Shown piece by piece: positions 17,237-25,982 of a stretch of DNA of 61,350 nucleotides. The notes under the pieces are model-generated. The model ran no database searches. It worked only from the letters and a program-made list of their open reading frames with translations, and was not told the DNA's origin. Source of the stretch: Clostridia bacterium (GTDB taxonomy: Bacteria > Bacillota > Clostridia > Lachnospirales > Lachnospiraceae). The DNA lies in contig QKJQ01000026.1 of assembly GCA_003249225.1 (NCBI GenBank), positions 1-61,350 on the forward strand. Direction: 5' to 3'. The first letter of the stretch is position 1, and each line of letters starts with the position of its first letter. The position numbers and the translations under genes are program-made.

Positions 17237-19006
17237 TTAAAGCCTTGTCAGGTCATAATAGAAGCCTTTCTTCGCCATCAATTCCTCATGGGTACCTTCT
17301 TCTGCAATCCCCTTGTTCCTGATATACAGAATACGGTCGGCATTTCGTATGGTGGACAGACGATGTGCTACAATGAAAGCGGTCTTGTCCTTAAGAATAA
17401 TGTCCATGGCTTCTTTAATCAAAAGCTCTGTCTCTGTATCGATTGCACTTGTTGCTTCGTCAAGGATGACAACGGAAGGATTCTTCAGCACAATTCTGGC
17501 AAAGCTGATCAGCTGCTTTTCTCCGGCGGATAATTCACTGCCCCGCTCTTCCAGCAGATGCTCATAACCACCGTTTAATTTCAGAATGAATTTTTCGGCA
17601 AAAATGGTCCTTGCCGCAGCGATGCATTCTTCGTCGGTAGCATCCCATTTTCCATAGCGAATGTTATCAAGTACCGTGCCCTTGAAGATAAACGGATCCT
17701 GCATCAGAACTCCGACTTCTTTTCGCAGGGAATGAAGTGTTGCGTCCCGGACATCAATGCCGTCGATTGTCACACTACCCCTTCTTACATCATAAAACCT
17801 GGTCAGCATATTAATTACAGTCGTCTTACCGGCTCCCGTCGGACCGACCAGCGCAATCGTTTCACCGGATGTAACATGAAGATCAAAGTGCTCCAGAATG
17901 TTCGTGTCTTCTTCGTATGCGAAAGTAACATCATTAAAATCAATGTTCCCTTTCATGTCCTTCAAAGTCACTGCGTCCTCTTTATCACTTATGTTCAGCG
18001 GATAATCAATGGTATCAAATACCTGTTCCAGGTTCGAACTCACCTGTGCCAGTTCCTGAATGATCGTTGATAACTGGGAAAGCGGATCCTGAAAGGAACT
18101 CATGTAGGTCGTAAAAGTGATAACAACACCAGCCGTGATCAGACTGTCTCCGCCTAGAATAAGAGAAAGAGCAACCCCGTAGATGCAAAGAGTACCAAAA
18201 TGCCAGAAGGTGTTAACAACAGGCGAGTTCAGTCTCGATATCTTCACGATCGACCACCATTTATCAACGCTTTCCTGATGGATCTCTTTATAAACTGCTT
18301 TGTTATTATCAATGCGGTTGTAATTCTTTACGATCTGTTCGCCCATGATCGATTCGACTAAGAATGCGGTTCGATTCGAGTTCTTGGCACGAAGCATCGT
18401 ATATCTTTTTCGAAGATAGGATCGCAGGAAAAACACAATCGTCATCATGGGTACGATCGTAATAAAAACAATAAGAGTCAGCATCGGACTGATCGACAGC
18501 ATGAATACGGTAACAACAATCATCTTTACAATATAGATAGCGAACATCATGACATAGTTCGAAAAGAAATCAGCCAGACCATTGATGTATTCCGTAACAC
18601 GCACAACGATCTTTCCATCCGGCCGGTTATCAAAGTAATCAAAGGAGAGCAACTGGAGCCGCTTAAAAATCTCGGTCCGAATGTTCGATATAATGTTCAG
18701 TCCCATCTTTCCCATGCTTCTTGCCTGGATAAAGGTTGACAGGATCTCGACAGCTGCTAAAAGGACCAGCCCCCCGCCCACAAGAGCAAGTTCTTTATAA
18801 TCACTGTTCACCACGACCTCATCCACGATCAGCTTTAAAAGTCTTGGCGGCAGCAGGGAAGCAACCGCTGCGATCAGCATCATCACACTTACCAGTATCA
18901 GAATTCTTTTATAAGGAAGAATGTACTTCATCGTCCTTCCAAGCTGCTTTATATCAATCTTTTTTTCGATTTTCTCATCTTCGAAAAAAGTATTACGCTT
19001 TGCCAT
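17237..19006 (-). CDS. ABC exporter half-transporter (canonical ATPase site)
   Basis: Membrane-fused ABC ATPase of 589 aa: six-helix transmembrane domain (about 30-325) and nucleotide-binding domain (about 350-585) with Walker A GPTGAGKTT, signature ELSAGEKQL, Walker B VVILDEATS and H-loop VAHRLST. With the upstream 602-aa gene it should form a heterodimeric MDR-type exporter for lipids, drugs or peptides. Start ATG 19006 follows a hairpin-RBS element that fills the 41-bp gap to the upstream gene. A terminator follows at 17092-17132. Confidence 0.93.
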   Translation of the reverse strand: MAKRNTFFEDEKIEKKIDIKQLGRTMKYILPYKRILILVSVMMLIAAVASLLPPRLLKLIVDEVVVNSDYKELALVGGGLVLLAAVEILSTFIQARSMGKMGLNIISNIRTEIFKRLQLLSFDYFDNRPDGKIVVRVTEYINGLADFFSNYVMMFAIYIVKMIVVTVFMLSISPMLTLIVFITIVPMMTIVFFLRSYLRKRYTMLRAKNSNRTAFLVESIMGEQIVKNYNRIDNNKAVYKEIHQESVDKWWSIVKISRLNSPVVNTFWHFGTLCIYGVALSLILGGDSLITAGVVITFTTYMSSFQDPLSQLSTIIQELAQVSSNLEQVFDTIDYPLNISDKEDAVTLKDMKGNIDFNDVTFAYEEDTNILEHFDLHVTSGETIALVGPTGAGKTTVINMLTRFYDVRRGSVTIDGIDVRDATLHSLRKEVGVLMQDPFIFKGTVLDNIRYGKWDATDEECIAAARTIFAEKFILKLNGGYEHLLEERGSELSAGEKQLISFARIVLKNPSVVILDEATSAIDTETELLIKEAMDIILKDKTAFIVAHRLSTIRNADRILYIRNKGIAEEGTHEELMAKKGFYYDLTRL

Positions 19007-19010
19007 TTCT

Positions 19011-19047
19011 ACTCCATTTCTGCGTTCTTCTTACGCATTTCAAGATT
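19011..19047 (-). repeat. Hairpin-RBS element inside ABC exporter operon
   Basis: Sense orientation: TGCGT-aagaaga-ACGCA followed by GAAATGGAG and the ATG. The arms are complementary with a sequence different from other copies. It sits entirely between two genes of one operon, so it acts in mRNA and not at a promoter. Confidence 0.75.
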
Positions 19048-20856
19048 CTATTTTTCATGCTCCTGTACACTTGCCTGTTGTTCCTGCTGTACATTGTAGA
19101 TACGGGCAAAGCTACCTCCAAGTTCCATAAGTTCTTTGAAGGTTCCCCTCTCCGTAATCACCCCGTCTCTCATGAACAGGATCTCATCGCAGGCAACAAC
19201 GGAAGAAAAGCGGTGCGCCGTAATGATCAGCGTTTTTTCAGAAAAATGCTCGTAGATATTGTTCAGCACGATCCGCTCGGTATTCACATCCAGAGCACTC
19301 GTAGAATCATCCATCACATAGATCGGCGCATTTTTGTGAAATGCTCTGGCTATTGATACGCGCTGTTTCTGTCCGCCGGATATACCAAGTCCTCTTTCTC
19401 CGACGACCGTCTTGTAACGGTCTGCCAGTGCATCGATGAATTTATCTGCCTGTGCATGGGTCGCTGCCTTTGTTACCAGGCGCTCATCAACATCCGGGCG
19501 GCTGTATGCAATGTTGGAAGCAATGGTATTGGAGAATAAAAATACATCCTGAAATACATAGGAGTACATGTTTCGTAAGTTTAACAGACTGAAATCTTTG
19601 ATGTCGTGTCCGTCGATCTGTATCGTTCCTCCGGTAATGTCACGGATTCGCACCAGGGTCTTTAAAAGTATACTCTTTCCTGACCCGGTCTCTCCCACGA
19701 TACCGATCTTTTTCCCGTATGGTATGGATACATTAATGTTCTTTAAGATATCCTGTCCATCGATCTGCAAAGATACATTTTTTAACTCAATCGATGGTGT
19801 GTCACTGCGAAGGTTTTGTTCTTCGTTGTCCGGAATATTGCTATCTTTCATCATGAATTTCTTCAGAGCAAGTCCTGCAATGGTCTGCTGCTGCATATTG
19901 AAGATATGGTTGTTCAGACCTGTAATGTTATTCATGATACGCATTACATAGGTGGACGAAGCCAGAATATAACCAACCGTCATATGACCTTTTATCGTAA
20001 GCACAGCACCGATTACGATCGTACCGATGTATGCAATCTGTTTAATTGTGTTAAAGGTCAGGTCGAATTTTGATGACAGCCAGATCTGCTTCATTCTGGC
20101 ATTCTTAAAGTTGACATTGGATACATCGAACTTTTCATTCTCCAGGTCTTCATTCGTAAAAGAACGCACAATACGCACACCGGCGATGTTCTCCTGTGTC
20201 GTCAGGTTCATGGAAGCGCTTTTGTCACGGATCTCTTTGAAGTTGACTCGTGCCTTGTTCTTGAACTGCAGTACAGAGACTACCAGAATCGGCATAAGGA
20301 TCAGCGGAATGATTATAAAGGACAGATTGATTTTTGCAATCAGAATTACTGTCGTCACGAGCATAAAGATGGAGTCACCAAGGTAAGGGACCCGGTGCGC
20401 AAACAGTTCTTTGAACATTATGGTATCGCTGTTAAGTATCTGAAGCAATTCACCGGAGTTATAATCCGCAATCGTTGCAGAATCCAGTTCCATAAGCTTC
20501 CCATAAGTCTCGTAGCGCAGACTGGTCTCCAGTTTTAGTCCAACCCATTCCTGCATAAGATCACGTATGTAGATCAGAACGATACGAATCAGTATCATAC
20601 TTGTATAAACGACAGCAATGGCAAGAAATAACTGCATCGTATGCACAGCTCCGTATTTACCGGTCAGTAAAAAGTGGAACATTCCGCCGCTGTCTTCTGC
20701 AACTTCTCCTTTTTGTATAACAAAATCTATAAGTATTCCTGCCAATAACGGCAGCAGAAGTTCTGCAAAGACACCAGCGAAACTGAAGAATTCCGCCAGT
20801 ATCGCAATCGGCATGCTTTTCCTAAAATACTTAAATCCAAACTTCAGTGTTTCCAT
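19048..20856 (-). CDS. ABC exporter half-transporter (degenerate Walker B)
   Basis: Membrane-fused ABC ATPase of 602 aa, transmembrane domain about 15-330 and ATPase domain about 350-590. Walker A GETGSGKS, signature GISGGQKQR and H-loop ITAHRFS are present, but the Walker B reads IYVMDDSTS: the catalytic Glu is Asp. Heterodimeric exporters usually have one such impaired site, which fits pairing with the canonical downstream protein. Start has GGGAGG about 6 nt upstream. First gene of a two-gene operon. Confidence 0.93.
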   Translation of the reverse strand: METLKFGFKYFRKSMPIAILAEFFSFAGVFAELLLPLLAGILIDFVIQKGEVAEDSGGMFHFLLTGKYGAVHTMQLFLAIAVVYTSMILIRIVLIYIRDLMQEWVGLKLETSLRYETYGKLMELDSATIADYNSGELLQILNSDTIMFKELFAHRVPYLGDSIFMLVTTVILIAKINLSFIIIPLILMPILVVSVLQFKNKARVNFKEIRDKSASMNLTTQENIAGVRIVRSFTNEDLENEKFDVSNVNFKNARMKQIWLSSKFDLTFNTIKQIAYIGTIVIGAVLTIKGHMTVGYILASSTYVMRIMNNITGLNNHIFNMQQQTIAGLALKKFMMKDSNIPDNEEQNLRSDTPSIELKNVSLQIDGQDILKNINVSIPYGKKIGIVGETGSGKSILLKTLVRIRDITGGTIQIDGHDIKDFSLLNLRNMYSYVFQDVFLFSNTIASNIAYSRPDVDERLVTKAATHAQADKFIDALADRYKTVVGERGLGISGGQKQRVSIARAFHKNAPIYVMDDSTSALDVNTERIVLNNIYEHFSEKTLIITAHRFSSVVACDEILFMRDGVITERGTFKELMELGGSFARIYNVQQEQQASVQEHEK

Positions 20857-21216
20857 AAAATCCTCCCGGTTTTCCCATACAAATCCAAATCAAATATGAT
20901 ACAGCCATTTTTCATGATTTCTCAGGCAATCGGCCCCGATTGTCCTTACCTTATAAAGAACGTTATAAGCTTTGATGTTAACAGCAAATTGGATTACTAT
21001 TATGCATAGTAACGAATCACCGTAAACCATATTTGATTTTTCCCTATCATTTTAATAATCCTTCCGATGCTTGTCTATTAAAATAATTTTTTATATAGAA
21101 AATGACATCAAACTTCTGTGATTCTACAAAAGTTCTATATATGGTCAACTGCATATAGTATGATAGAGATTATATAATAATATTGTTTTAGGCATTCTAT
21201 TCACTAATTCAATCTG
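20857..21216. other. Intergenic region, divergent leaders
   Basis: No gene found. A small perfect hairpin CAATCGG/CCGATTG lies at about 20931-20946, in the leader of the exporter operon on the minus strand. I looked for a cyclic-di-GMP riboswitch ahead of the diguanylate cyclase and saw no convincing match. Confidence 0.5.
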
Positions 21217-21245
21217 TTGAATAACTTCTCTATCGAATGTATAAT
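21217..21245 (+). promoter_or_regulatory. Promoter of diguanylate cyclase gene
   Basis: TTGAAT (21217-21222), 17-bp spacer, TATAAT (21240-21245). The gene starts at 21312 with GGAGG upstream. Confidence 0.75.
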
Positions 21246-21311
21246 AGCAGTATACTTTAGTTCTTCTTTCTTTTCTGAAATGCACCTTAAAAATATATCC
21301 GGAGGTCCTTT

Positions 21312-22889
21312 ATGAAGAATGAAAAAAGCAACTATATCAAAAGAATAAAAACGATTCTCTTGTGCTACTTTTTTATTTATTATATTGTTGTAGGTCTTAC
21401 AGAACTGAACAACAAAGATACCGCAGAAATTCTGGATGCCATCTTTTCATTCGTCGGAGAGCTTTCCGCACTTTTCATAATATTATATGGAATTGTATCG
21501 CATCATATCACAGAAAAGAAAGTATGGAAAATAATCTCCGTCGTAATAATTCTTAACATAATTGGAGATGCAGTCTGGAACATTAATGAATTTATCCTTC
21601 GAAAAGAAATACCTGATGTATCCATATCTGATATTTTCTATCTGCCCGCCGCCATCCTTCTTTTAGCTGCCGTTTGGATACTAATTCGAAGAAGTAATGT
21701 TTACACTTCCATAAAAATCGGTATGGACATCAGCATCATTATGATTGCCAGCACAACGCTGCTTTATAACTTTATCTTAATGCCCCTATGGATGGATGAA
21801 AACTATGCTGTCTATCAAAAAGTAATCCTGATTCTTTATCCTATTCTGGATCTTGGCTATCTAACCGGTATATTGGCGTATATTTTAAACAAAAAAAAGA
21901 ATCCCTATCGTAACACTCAAAAAAATTATTTCATTGCTGGCTTTCTGCTTTTATTTACCGCAGATATTTTGTTTTCTGTGGATAATTCAAAGTATCTTTG
22001 TTTGCTATATAATCCATTCTGGACAATGGGATATATCAGTCTTTCTCTGGCATCGTTACACACGACGGAAAACAGAACTGGAAATCCAAAAAACTTTGCG
22101 TACAAAGAGAAAAAGAAGGAATATCAGGATTATTTTAAATTTTTATTACCTTATATCTTCGCATGTGTATTTATCATACTAATAGCATCAAGGTATATGT
22201 TTTTAGATCCGCTTGCTTTTGGAAGCACAATAACTGTATTATTCATTTTTCTACGTCAGGTATTTACTATGCTTGAAAATGAGCGGTTACGTGATATCCT
22301 TGAGAAAACAAACCAGCAGCTGGAAGAAAATTCGATAGTACTTGCATACAAAAACCAGAAGTTAAATGAACTGAAGAATCTCAGGGAGCAAGAAGCCCAG
22401 ACTGATTTTCTGACTCACCTATATAACAGAAGATACCTTCATGAGTGGCTCGACCAGTATGTCGAGAGTTCTTTACCAGATTCCATATTTGAGTTATCCG
22501 TACTTCTGATCGATGTTGATCATTATAAGGAAGTAAATGATGTGTTCGGTCATGACACCGGCGATATTGTATTACAAGAAGTCGCAAAGTTAATCCGCAT
22601 AAACATCCGCGAAAGCGATAAAGCAAGCAGGTACGGAGGTGATGAGTTCGTCGTTGTCCTTCCCGGAGCAACAACTGGACAAGCCACCCCCATCGCAGAA
22701 AGAATATTAAACGCTGTTCGCAGTAATATTTTTAAGAACAATGCAGAGATAAAGATCACGCTCAGTATTGGCATCTATTACTGGACCGGTACAAAATCTT
22801 CCTATTCATTTGATTCGATTATCCAGGCTGCAGATGAAGCACTTTATAATGCGAAAAAAACGGGCAGGGACAGAATCGTTGTCCGGTAA
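21312..22889 (+). CDS. Membrane diguanylate cyclase (GGDEF)
   Basis: Protein of 525 aa with eight or nine predicted transmembrane helices in the first 330 residues (7TM/MASE-like sensor), a short coiled coil (about 335-365) and a GGDEF domain (about 368-525). The catalytic motif is RYGGDEF, and an RxxD inhibitory site (RESD) lies five residues before it, so product inhibition by c-di-GMP is predicted. It should make cyclic di-GMP in response to a membrane cue. Single-gene transcript with its own promoter and a downstream bidirectional terminator. Confidence 0.93.
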   Translation: MKNEKSNYIKRIKTILLCYFFIYYIVVGLTELNNKDTAEILDAIFSFVGELSALFIILYGIVSHHITEKKVWKIISVVIILNIIGDAVWNINEFILRKEIPDVSISDIFYLPAAILLLAAVWILIRRSNVYTSIKIGMDISIIMIASTTLLYNFILMPLWMDENYAVYQKVILILYPILDLGYLTGILAYILNKKKNPYRNTQKNYFIAGFLLLFTADILFSVDNSKYLCLLYNPFWTMGYISLSLASLHTTENRTGNPKNFAYKEKKKEYQDYFKFLLPYIFACVFIILIASRYMFLDPLAFGSTITVLFIFLRQVFTMLENERLRDILEKTNQQLEENSIVLAYKNQKLNELKNLREQEAQTDFLTHLYNRRYLHEWLDQYVESSLPDSIFELSVLLIDVDHYKEVNDVFGHDTGDIVLQEVAKLIRINIRESDKASRYGGDEFVVVLPGATTGQATPIAERILNAVRSNIFKNNAEIKITLSIGIYYWTGTKSSYSFDSIIQAADEALYNAKKTGRDRIVVR

Positions 22890-23028
22890 AAAATTGCTAT
22901 AATCAAAAACTATCTTCAATTTGCACCTATTTTTCTGTTAACAGCAAAGCCAGGTAAGCCGAGTAAACTATGGAAAGCATTATTTGAACCAAAGTAACCA
23001 GACAACCTGTCAGACATAAGTATTTTAT

Positions 23029-23070
23029 AAGGCACCAGACTTTTGTATGACTACAAACGTTTGGTGCCTT
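23029..23070. terminator. Bidirectional terminator between convergent genes
   Basis: AAGGCACCA (23029-23037) pairs with TGGTGCCTT (23062-23070), with further pairing of TTTGT and ACAAA inside. It serves the GGDEF gene on plus and probably the MBL/rhodanese gene on minus (stop at 23092). Confidence 0.85.
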
Positions 23071-23091
23071 ACCGGTTATTATTTGATTTTT

Positions 23092-24162
23092 CTATCGAAT
23101 CCTTCTGTACTCCAGCATGCCGCCTTTTAAGACCTGTACTTTGTTAAATCCATTCTTCCTCATAAACCCTGCTGCCACCTCTGCTCTGGCTCCCGAACGG
23201 CAGACCACTAGGATCGGCTGCTCTTTTTTTGCATCCAGTTCGTGTATTCTTATCGGCAGGCTGCCGAGCGGTATATTCGTAATCCCTTCAATGTGCCCAA
23301 GCTCTTCACGTAATTCAACCGGTTCTCTTACATCCAGCAAGAAGAAGGAGCTGTCACCCTGTTTCTGTTTTTCGATCAGCTCATTCGCCGTAATATGCGG
23401 AACAAGCATCCCTTCTTCTTCATTTTTCGATTGTCCCTTTATCTCGCAGGCTTTATTATCCTTTGGAATCCAGGCTGCATCACCTTCCCTGGCACATTTA
23501 TAATTCGCCTTCAAAACATCCTTCATCCATTCGGCAGCACCAAGCTGCATACTGTCAAGATAATGAATGAACTCCGTCTCGCTTTTTACCTTCAGATGCG
23601 GATTCGATTCTTTCTGAATCTTCAAAGAAGATGGTTTTCGCTCATGATAATCATGCGCGGGAAAGACGACTAACTTTTCAGAAAGTGTTTTATAGAACTG
23701 CAGTGTCTTCCAGTGTTCTGCCGGGCTTCCACCCGGGAGATCATCCCTTGCCGCTCCGCCTTCATCCAGGAATAAAGCATCCCCGGTCAGAAGTGCATCT
23801 CCGACAACAAGTGATACCGAATCCATCGTATGTCCAAAAGTTTCATAAAACTTTACCTTTATACCATTCAATTCCATCTCAGAACCGTTGCTGATCCGCA
23901 TTGTAACACATTGTGCCGGAGCCTTTTCATGCATAACATAGTCACAGCCTGTCAGATCCTTGAGCAGTCTTCCGCCCGAAATATGATCCGCATGGGTGTG
24001 TGTATCGATCACATAGGTCAGTTTCCACCCGTTTTCCTCCATCATATTAATGTAGTCGGGAACATAGGTAATCACCGGATCAATTAAGATTATGTCCGTC
24101 TGATCCTCTTTCTTTAAAAGGTATGTCTTACATGCTATAGGGTTTAACTGTTGTAGTATCAT
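23092..24162 (-). CDS. Metallo-beta-lactamase fold + rhodanese protein
   Basis: Protein of 356 aa. The MBL domain (about 1-230) has the metal motif THTHADHISGG plus later GHTMDSVS, GDALFL and PAHDYHER. A C-terminal rhodanese domain (about 260-356) has the active-site loop VVCRSGARAEVA with catalytic Cys. This layout is that of persulfide dioxygenase/sulfurtransferase or glyoxalase II-like fusions; sulfide/persulfide handling is likely. ATG 24162 has AAGGAG 6 nt upstream and starts the MBL domain; the longer ORF to 24249 adds 29 unrelated residues. Confidence 0.88.
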   Translation of the reverse strand: MILQQLNPIACKTYLLKKEDQTDIILIDPVITYVPDYINMMEENGWKLTYVIDTHTHADHISGGRLLKDLTGCDYVMHEKAPAQCVTMRISNGSEMELNGIKVKFYETFGHTMDSVSLVVGDALLTGDALFLDEGGAARDDLPGGSPAEHWKTLQFYKTLSEKLVVFPAHDYHERKPSSLKIQKESNPHLKVKSETEFIHYLDSMQLGAAEWMKDVLKANYKCAREGDAAWIPKDNKACEIKGQSKNEEEGMLVPHITANELIEKQKQGDSSFFLLDVREPVELREELGHIEGITNIPLGSLPIRIHELDAKKEQPILVVCRSGARAEVAAGFMRKNGFNKVQVLKGGMLEYRRIR

Positions 24163-24423
24163 GCTTTTCTCCTTTCTTTGAGGTACTCTTGGCTTTACTA
24201 TGCGACTGGTTCTGATAAGCTTTTGTCCTGAGTAATCTACTGAATTCAACTATCCTTCCTTATAGAATTCATCAACATTTGTATCAGCATAAGTTTCTAA
24301 ATTCTATTATAACACGGTTTAATTTGTCAGAATATAGTACAATCGTGCTTATTTTTCGGATGTTGCACATCTATTCATTGTTTGGCGCATAATTGTGTGG
24401 TTCTAATCATTTTTCATTTTGTC

Positions 24424-24451
24424 TTGACACTAATTTTCAGTGTACTATAAT
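24424..24451 (+). promoter_or_regulatory. Consensus promoter of L25/Ctc gene
   Basis: TTGACA (24424-24429) and TATAAT (24446-24451) with a 16-bp spacer. The rest of the 24163-24555 gap shows no gene. Confidence 0.8.
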
Positions 24452-24555
24452 AAAAAGGTAGTCAAAAACCATGAATCAAGCGAAATGAAATGCCAATTTA
24501 TTGACATTCCGCAAATTTCCCTGTTCTCACTTTGTATCAATGGAGGAAAAGACAA

Positions 24556-25146
24556 ATGAATACTTTAACAGTACAAAAAAGAAACATGGAAACAAAAGCA
24601 AGGAAAATAAGGAAAGAAGGTTATGTGACCGGCAATCTGTTCGGCAAAGGTTTTACCGGTTCCATTCCGATCAAGATCGAGGAAAAGGAAGCAAAACGTA
24701 TTCAGCGTGAATGCCTTAAAGGAAGCAAGCTGGCTCTTATCGTTGACGGAGAAAATTATGATGTACTTCTCAAAGAAATGGTTTACGACGCGGCCTCACA
24801 ACAGATCCTGGAGATTGATTTTCAGGCACTCATAAAAGGGGAAGCTGTCCACTCTACCGCAAGGATTCTTTTTCACAACGTAGATAAAGTGACAGAGGGA
24901 ATATTCGAGCAGCAGCTTACTGAAATCGCCTATACAGCAAAACCAAAAGATTTAATTGATCACATAGATTTTGACTGCAGCAACCTGCGATTTGGTCACT
25001 CGATTAAAGTTGCAGATTTGGATGTGGCAAAGAATAAGGACATCGAACTTACGACTCATCTGGATGCAATCGTTGCAACCGTCGTATCTTCGAAAAACAA
25101 AAATCTGGTGACGGAAGCAGAAAAAGAACCAGTATCCTACTTTTAA
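24556..25146 (+). CDS. rplY: 50S ribosomal protein L25 / general stress protein Ctc
   Basis: Protein of 196 aa: N-terminal 5S rRNA-binding L25 domain (about 1-90; ARKIRKEGYVTGNLFG) and a C-terminal TL5/Ctc beta domain. It should bind 5S rRNA in the large subunit. The C-terminal extension marks the long Ctc form typical of Gram-positives. ATG 24556 was chosen over 24532 because GGAGG is about 9 nt upstream and relatives begin similarly. Strong consensus promoter and terminator indicate a single-gene unit. Confidence 0.92.
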   Translation: MNTLTVQKRNMETKARKIRKEGYVTGNLFGKGFTGSIPIKIEEKEAKRIQRECLKGSKLALIVDGENYDVLLKEMVYDAASQQILEIDFQALIKGEAVHSTARILFHNVDKVTEGIFEQQLTEIAYTAKPKDLIDHIDFDCSNLRFGHSIKVADLDVAKNKDIELTTHLDAIVATVVSSKNKNLVTEAEKEPVSYF

Positions 25147-25164
25147 GTTATTCGAAAGCTGAAA

Positions 25165-25206
25165 GAAAAAGCGAGTTGGCATACTTATATGCTGGCTCGC
25201 TTTTTC
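25165..25206 (+). terminator. Terminator of L25/Ctc gene
   Basis: AAAAAGCGAG ... CTCGCTTTTTC stem with an inner CATA/TATG pairing, ending in TTTTTC. Confidence 0.85.
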
Positions 25207-25319
25207 GTGTTTTACCGTTTTTATCGTTTTTACCACTCTTATCGATATTCTTCATTATTGAATTATACCCTATTTTTCGATGACTGGGCTTAAAACGCTG
25301 ATTGCATTGTTAGATTTCA

Positions 25320-25433
25320 TTAACCAAAACTAACATCTGATTTCACGCTAAGCTGCTCCTGTGTAATATTACTCTCCTTTCTCCTCGCTCTTACTCTTTT
25401 CGCAATATCAATATTAATATCATTTGGTGATTT
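25320..25433 (-). pseudogene. Remnant of XRE-family HTH (HipB-like) gene
   Basis: A minus-strand stretch without start codon reads NDINIDIAKRVRARRKE then SNITQEQLSVKSDVSFG and a stop at 25320. This is the N-terminal half of an XRE helix-turn-helix domain (first helix, then ITQEQLS recognition region). The rest of the domain is missing, so it is a decayed fragment of a regulator or toxin-antitoxin gene. Confidence 0.55.
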
Positions 25434-25519
25434 TAAAAAAGTAAAGTTATTCATTGATAATATTTTAATTGTTTTTATCTGTTTAGTTAATGTATGGATA
25501 ACATATTATCTATTACTTT

Positions 25520-25621
25520 TCAGGAATTCGGCTCAGATGCAAACTTTTTTGATAAAATATTATTTTGACAGTAATGTTTAAATTGTTCCTCCTTTCGATT
25601 CACTGATTTTATATACACCAT
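25520..25621 (-). CDS. Small ORF with RBS, unknown
   Basis: ORF of 33 aa (starting MVYIKSVNRKEEQFK) with AGGAG about 6 nt upstream of its ATG. It lies in an otherwise decayed region between the XRE remnant and a repeat. No similarity recognised; it could be the truncated 5' end of a larger gene. Confidence 0.25.
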   Translation of the reverse strand: MVYIKSVNRKEEQFKHYCQNNILSKKFASEPNS

Positions 25622-25693
25622 ACGATATCTCCTGTCTTTTCGACAATTCTCCTTTCCTTTCTTTGCTCAGTTTCAAAATGCCTACAATTATTT

Positions 25694-25880
25694 TATAACG
25701 CAAAAAAAGGACAATCTTCTAAATTTCTTTAGAAAACGTCCTCAAAGTAGTGCTAATTCTAACTATTAATTCAAAACCAGTGTTGTATATTCTTCCCTAT
25801 GACCTTATAAATTTTTGGTCATTTTTGGATCAAAGCAATTTTCAAACCCTGATGCACTTGATTTTACTGGATTTATTTTA
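25694..25880. repeat. Left copy of a dispersed repeat with hairpin (IS relic?)
   Basis: Positions 25694-25755 (ATAACGCAAAA..GGAC..TTCTAAATTTCTTTAGAAAA..GTCCTC..TAGTGCT) and 25859-25880 (TTGATTTTACTGGATTTATT) match, in order and spacing, a second copy at 60997-61189. The hairpin arms around TAAATTTCTTTA are imperfect here. The two copies are in the same orientation, 35.3 kb apart. Confidence 0.6.
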
Positions 25881-25982
25881 AAGTTTTTTGGAAAAAGAAA
25901 AGCAGTACTGAAAAATCAGAAACCGCTTGTTGTTACAATTGAATTGCTTAACTAAATGACATTGCATAAATATTACATTTTA

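Noticed and set aside
20857..21311. Cyclic-di-GMP riboswitch before the GGDEF gene
   Set aside because: A plain TTGAAT/TATAAT promoter lies 67 bp before the start, leaving no space for the aptamer, and no match was seen upstream.
25694..25880. Complete insertion sequence at the left repeat
   Set aside because: No transposase ORF could be read; only a short repeat and hairpin are present.
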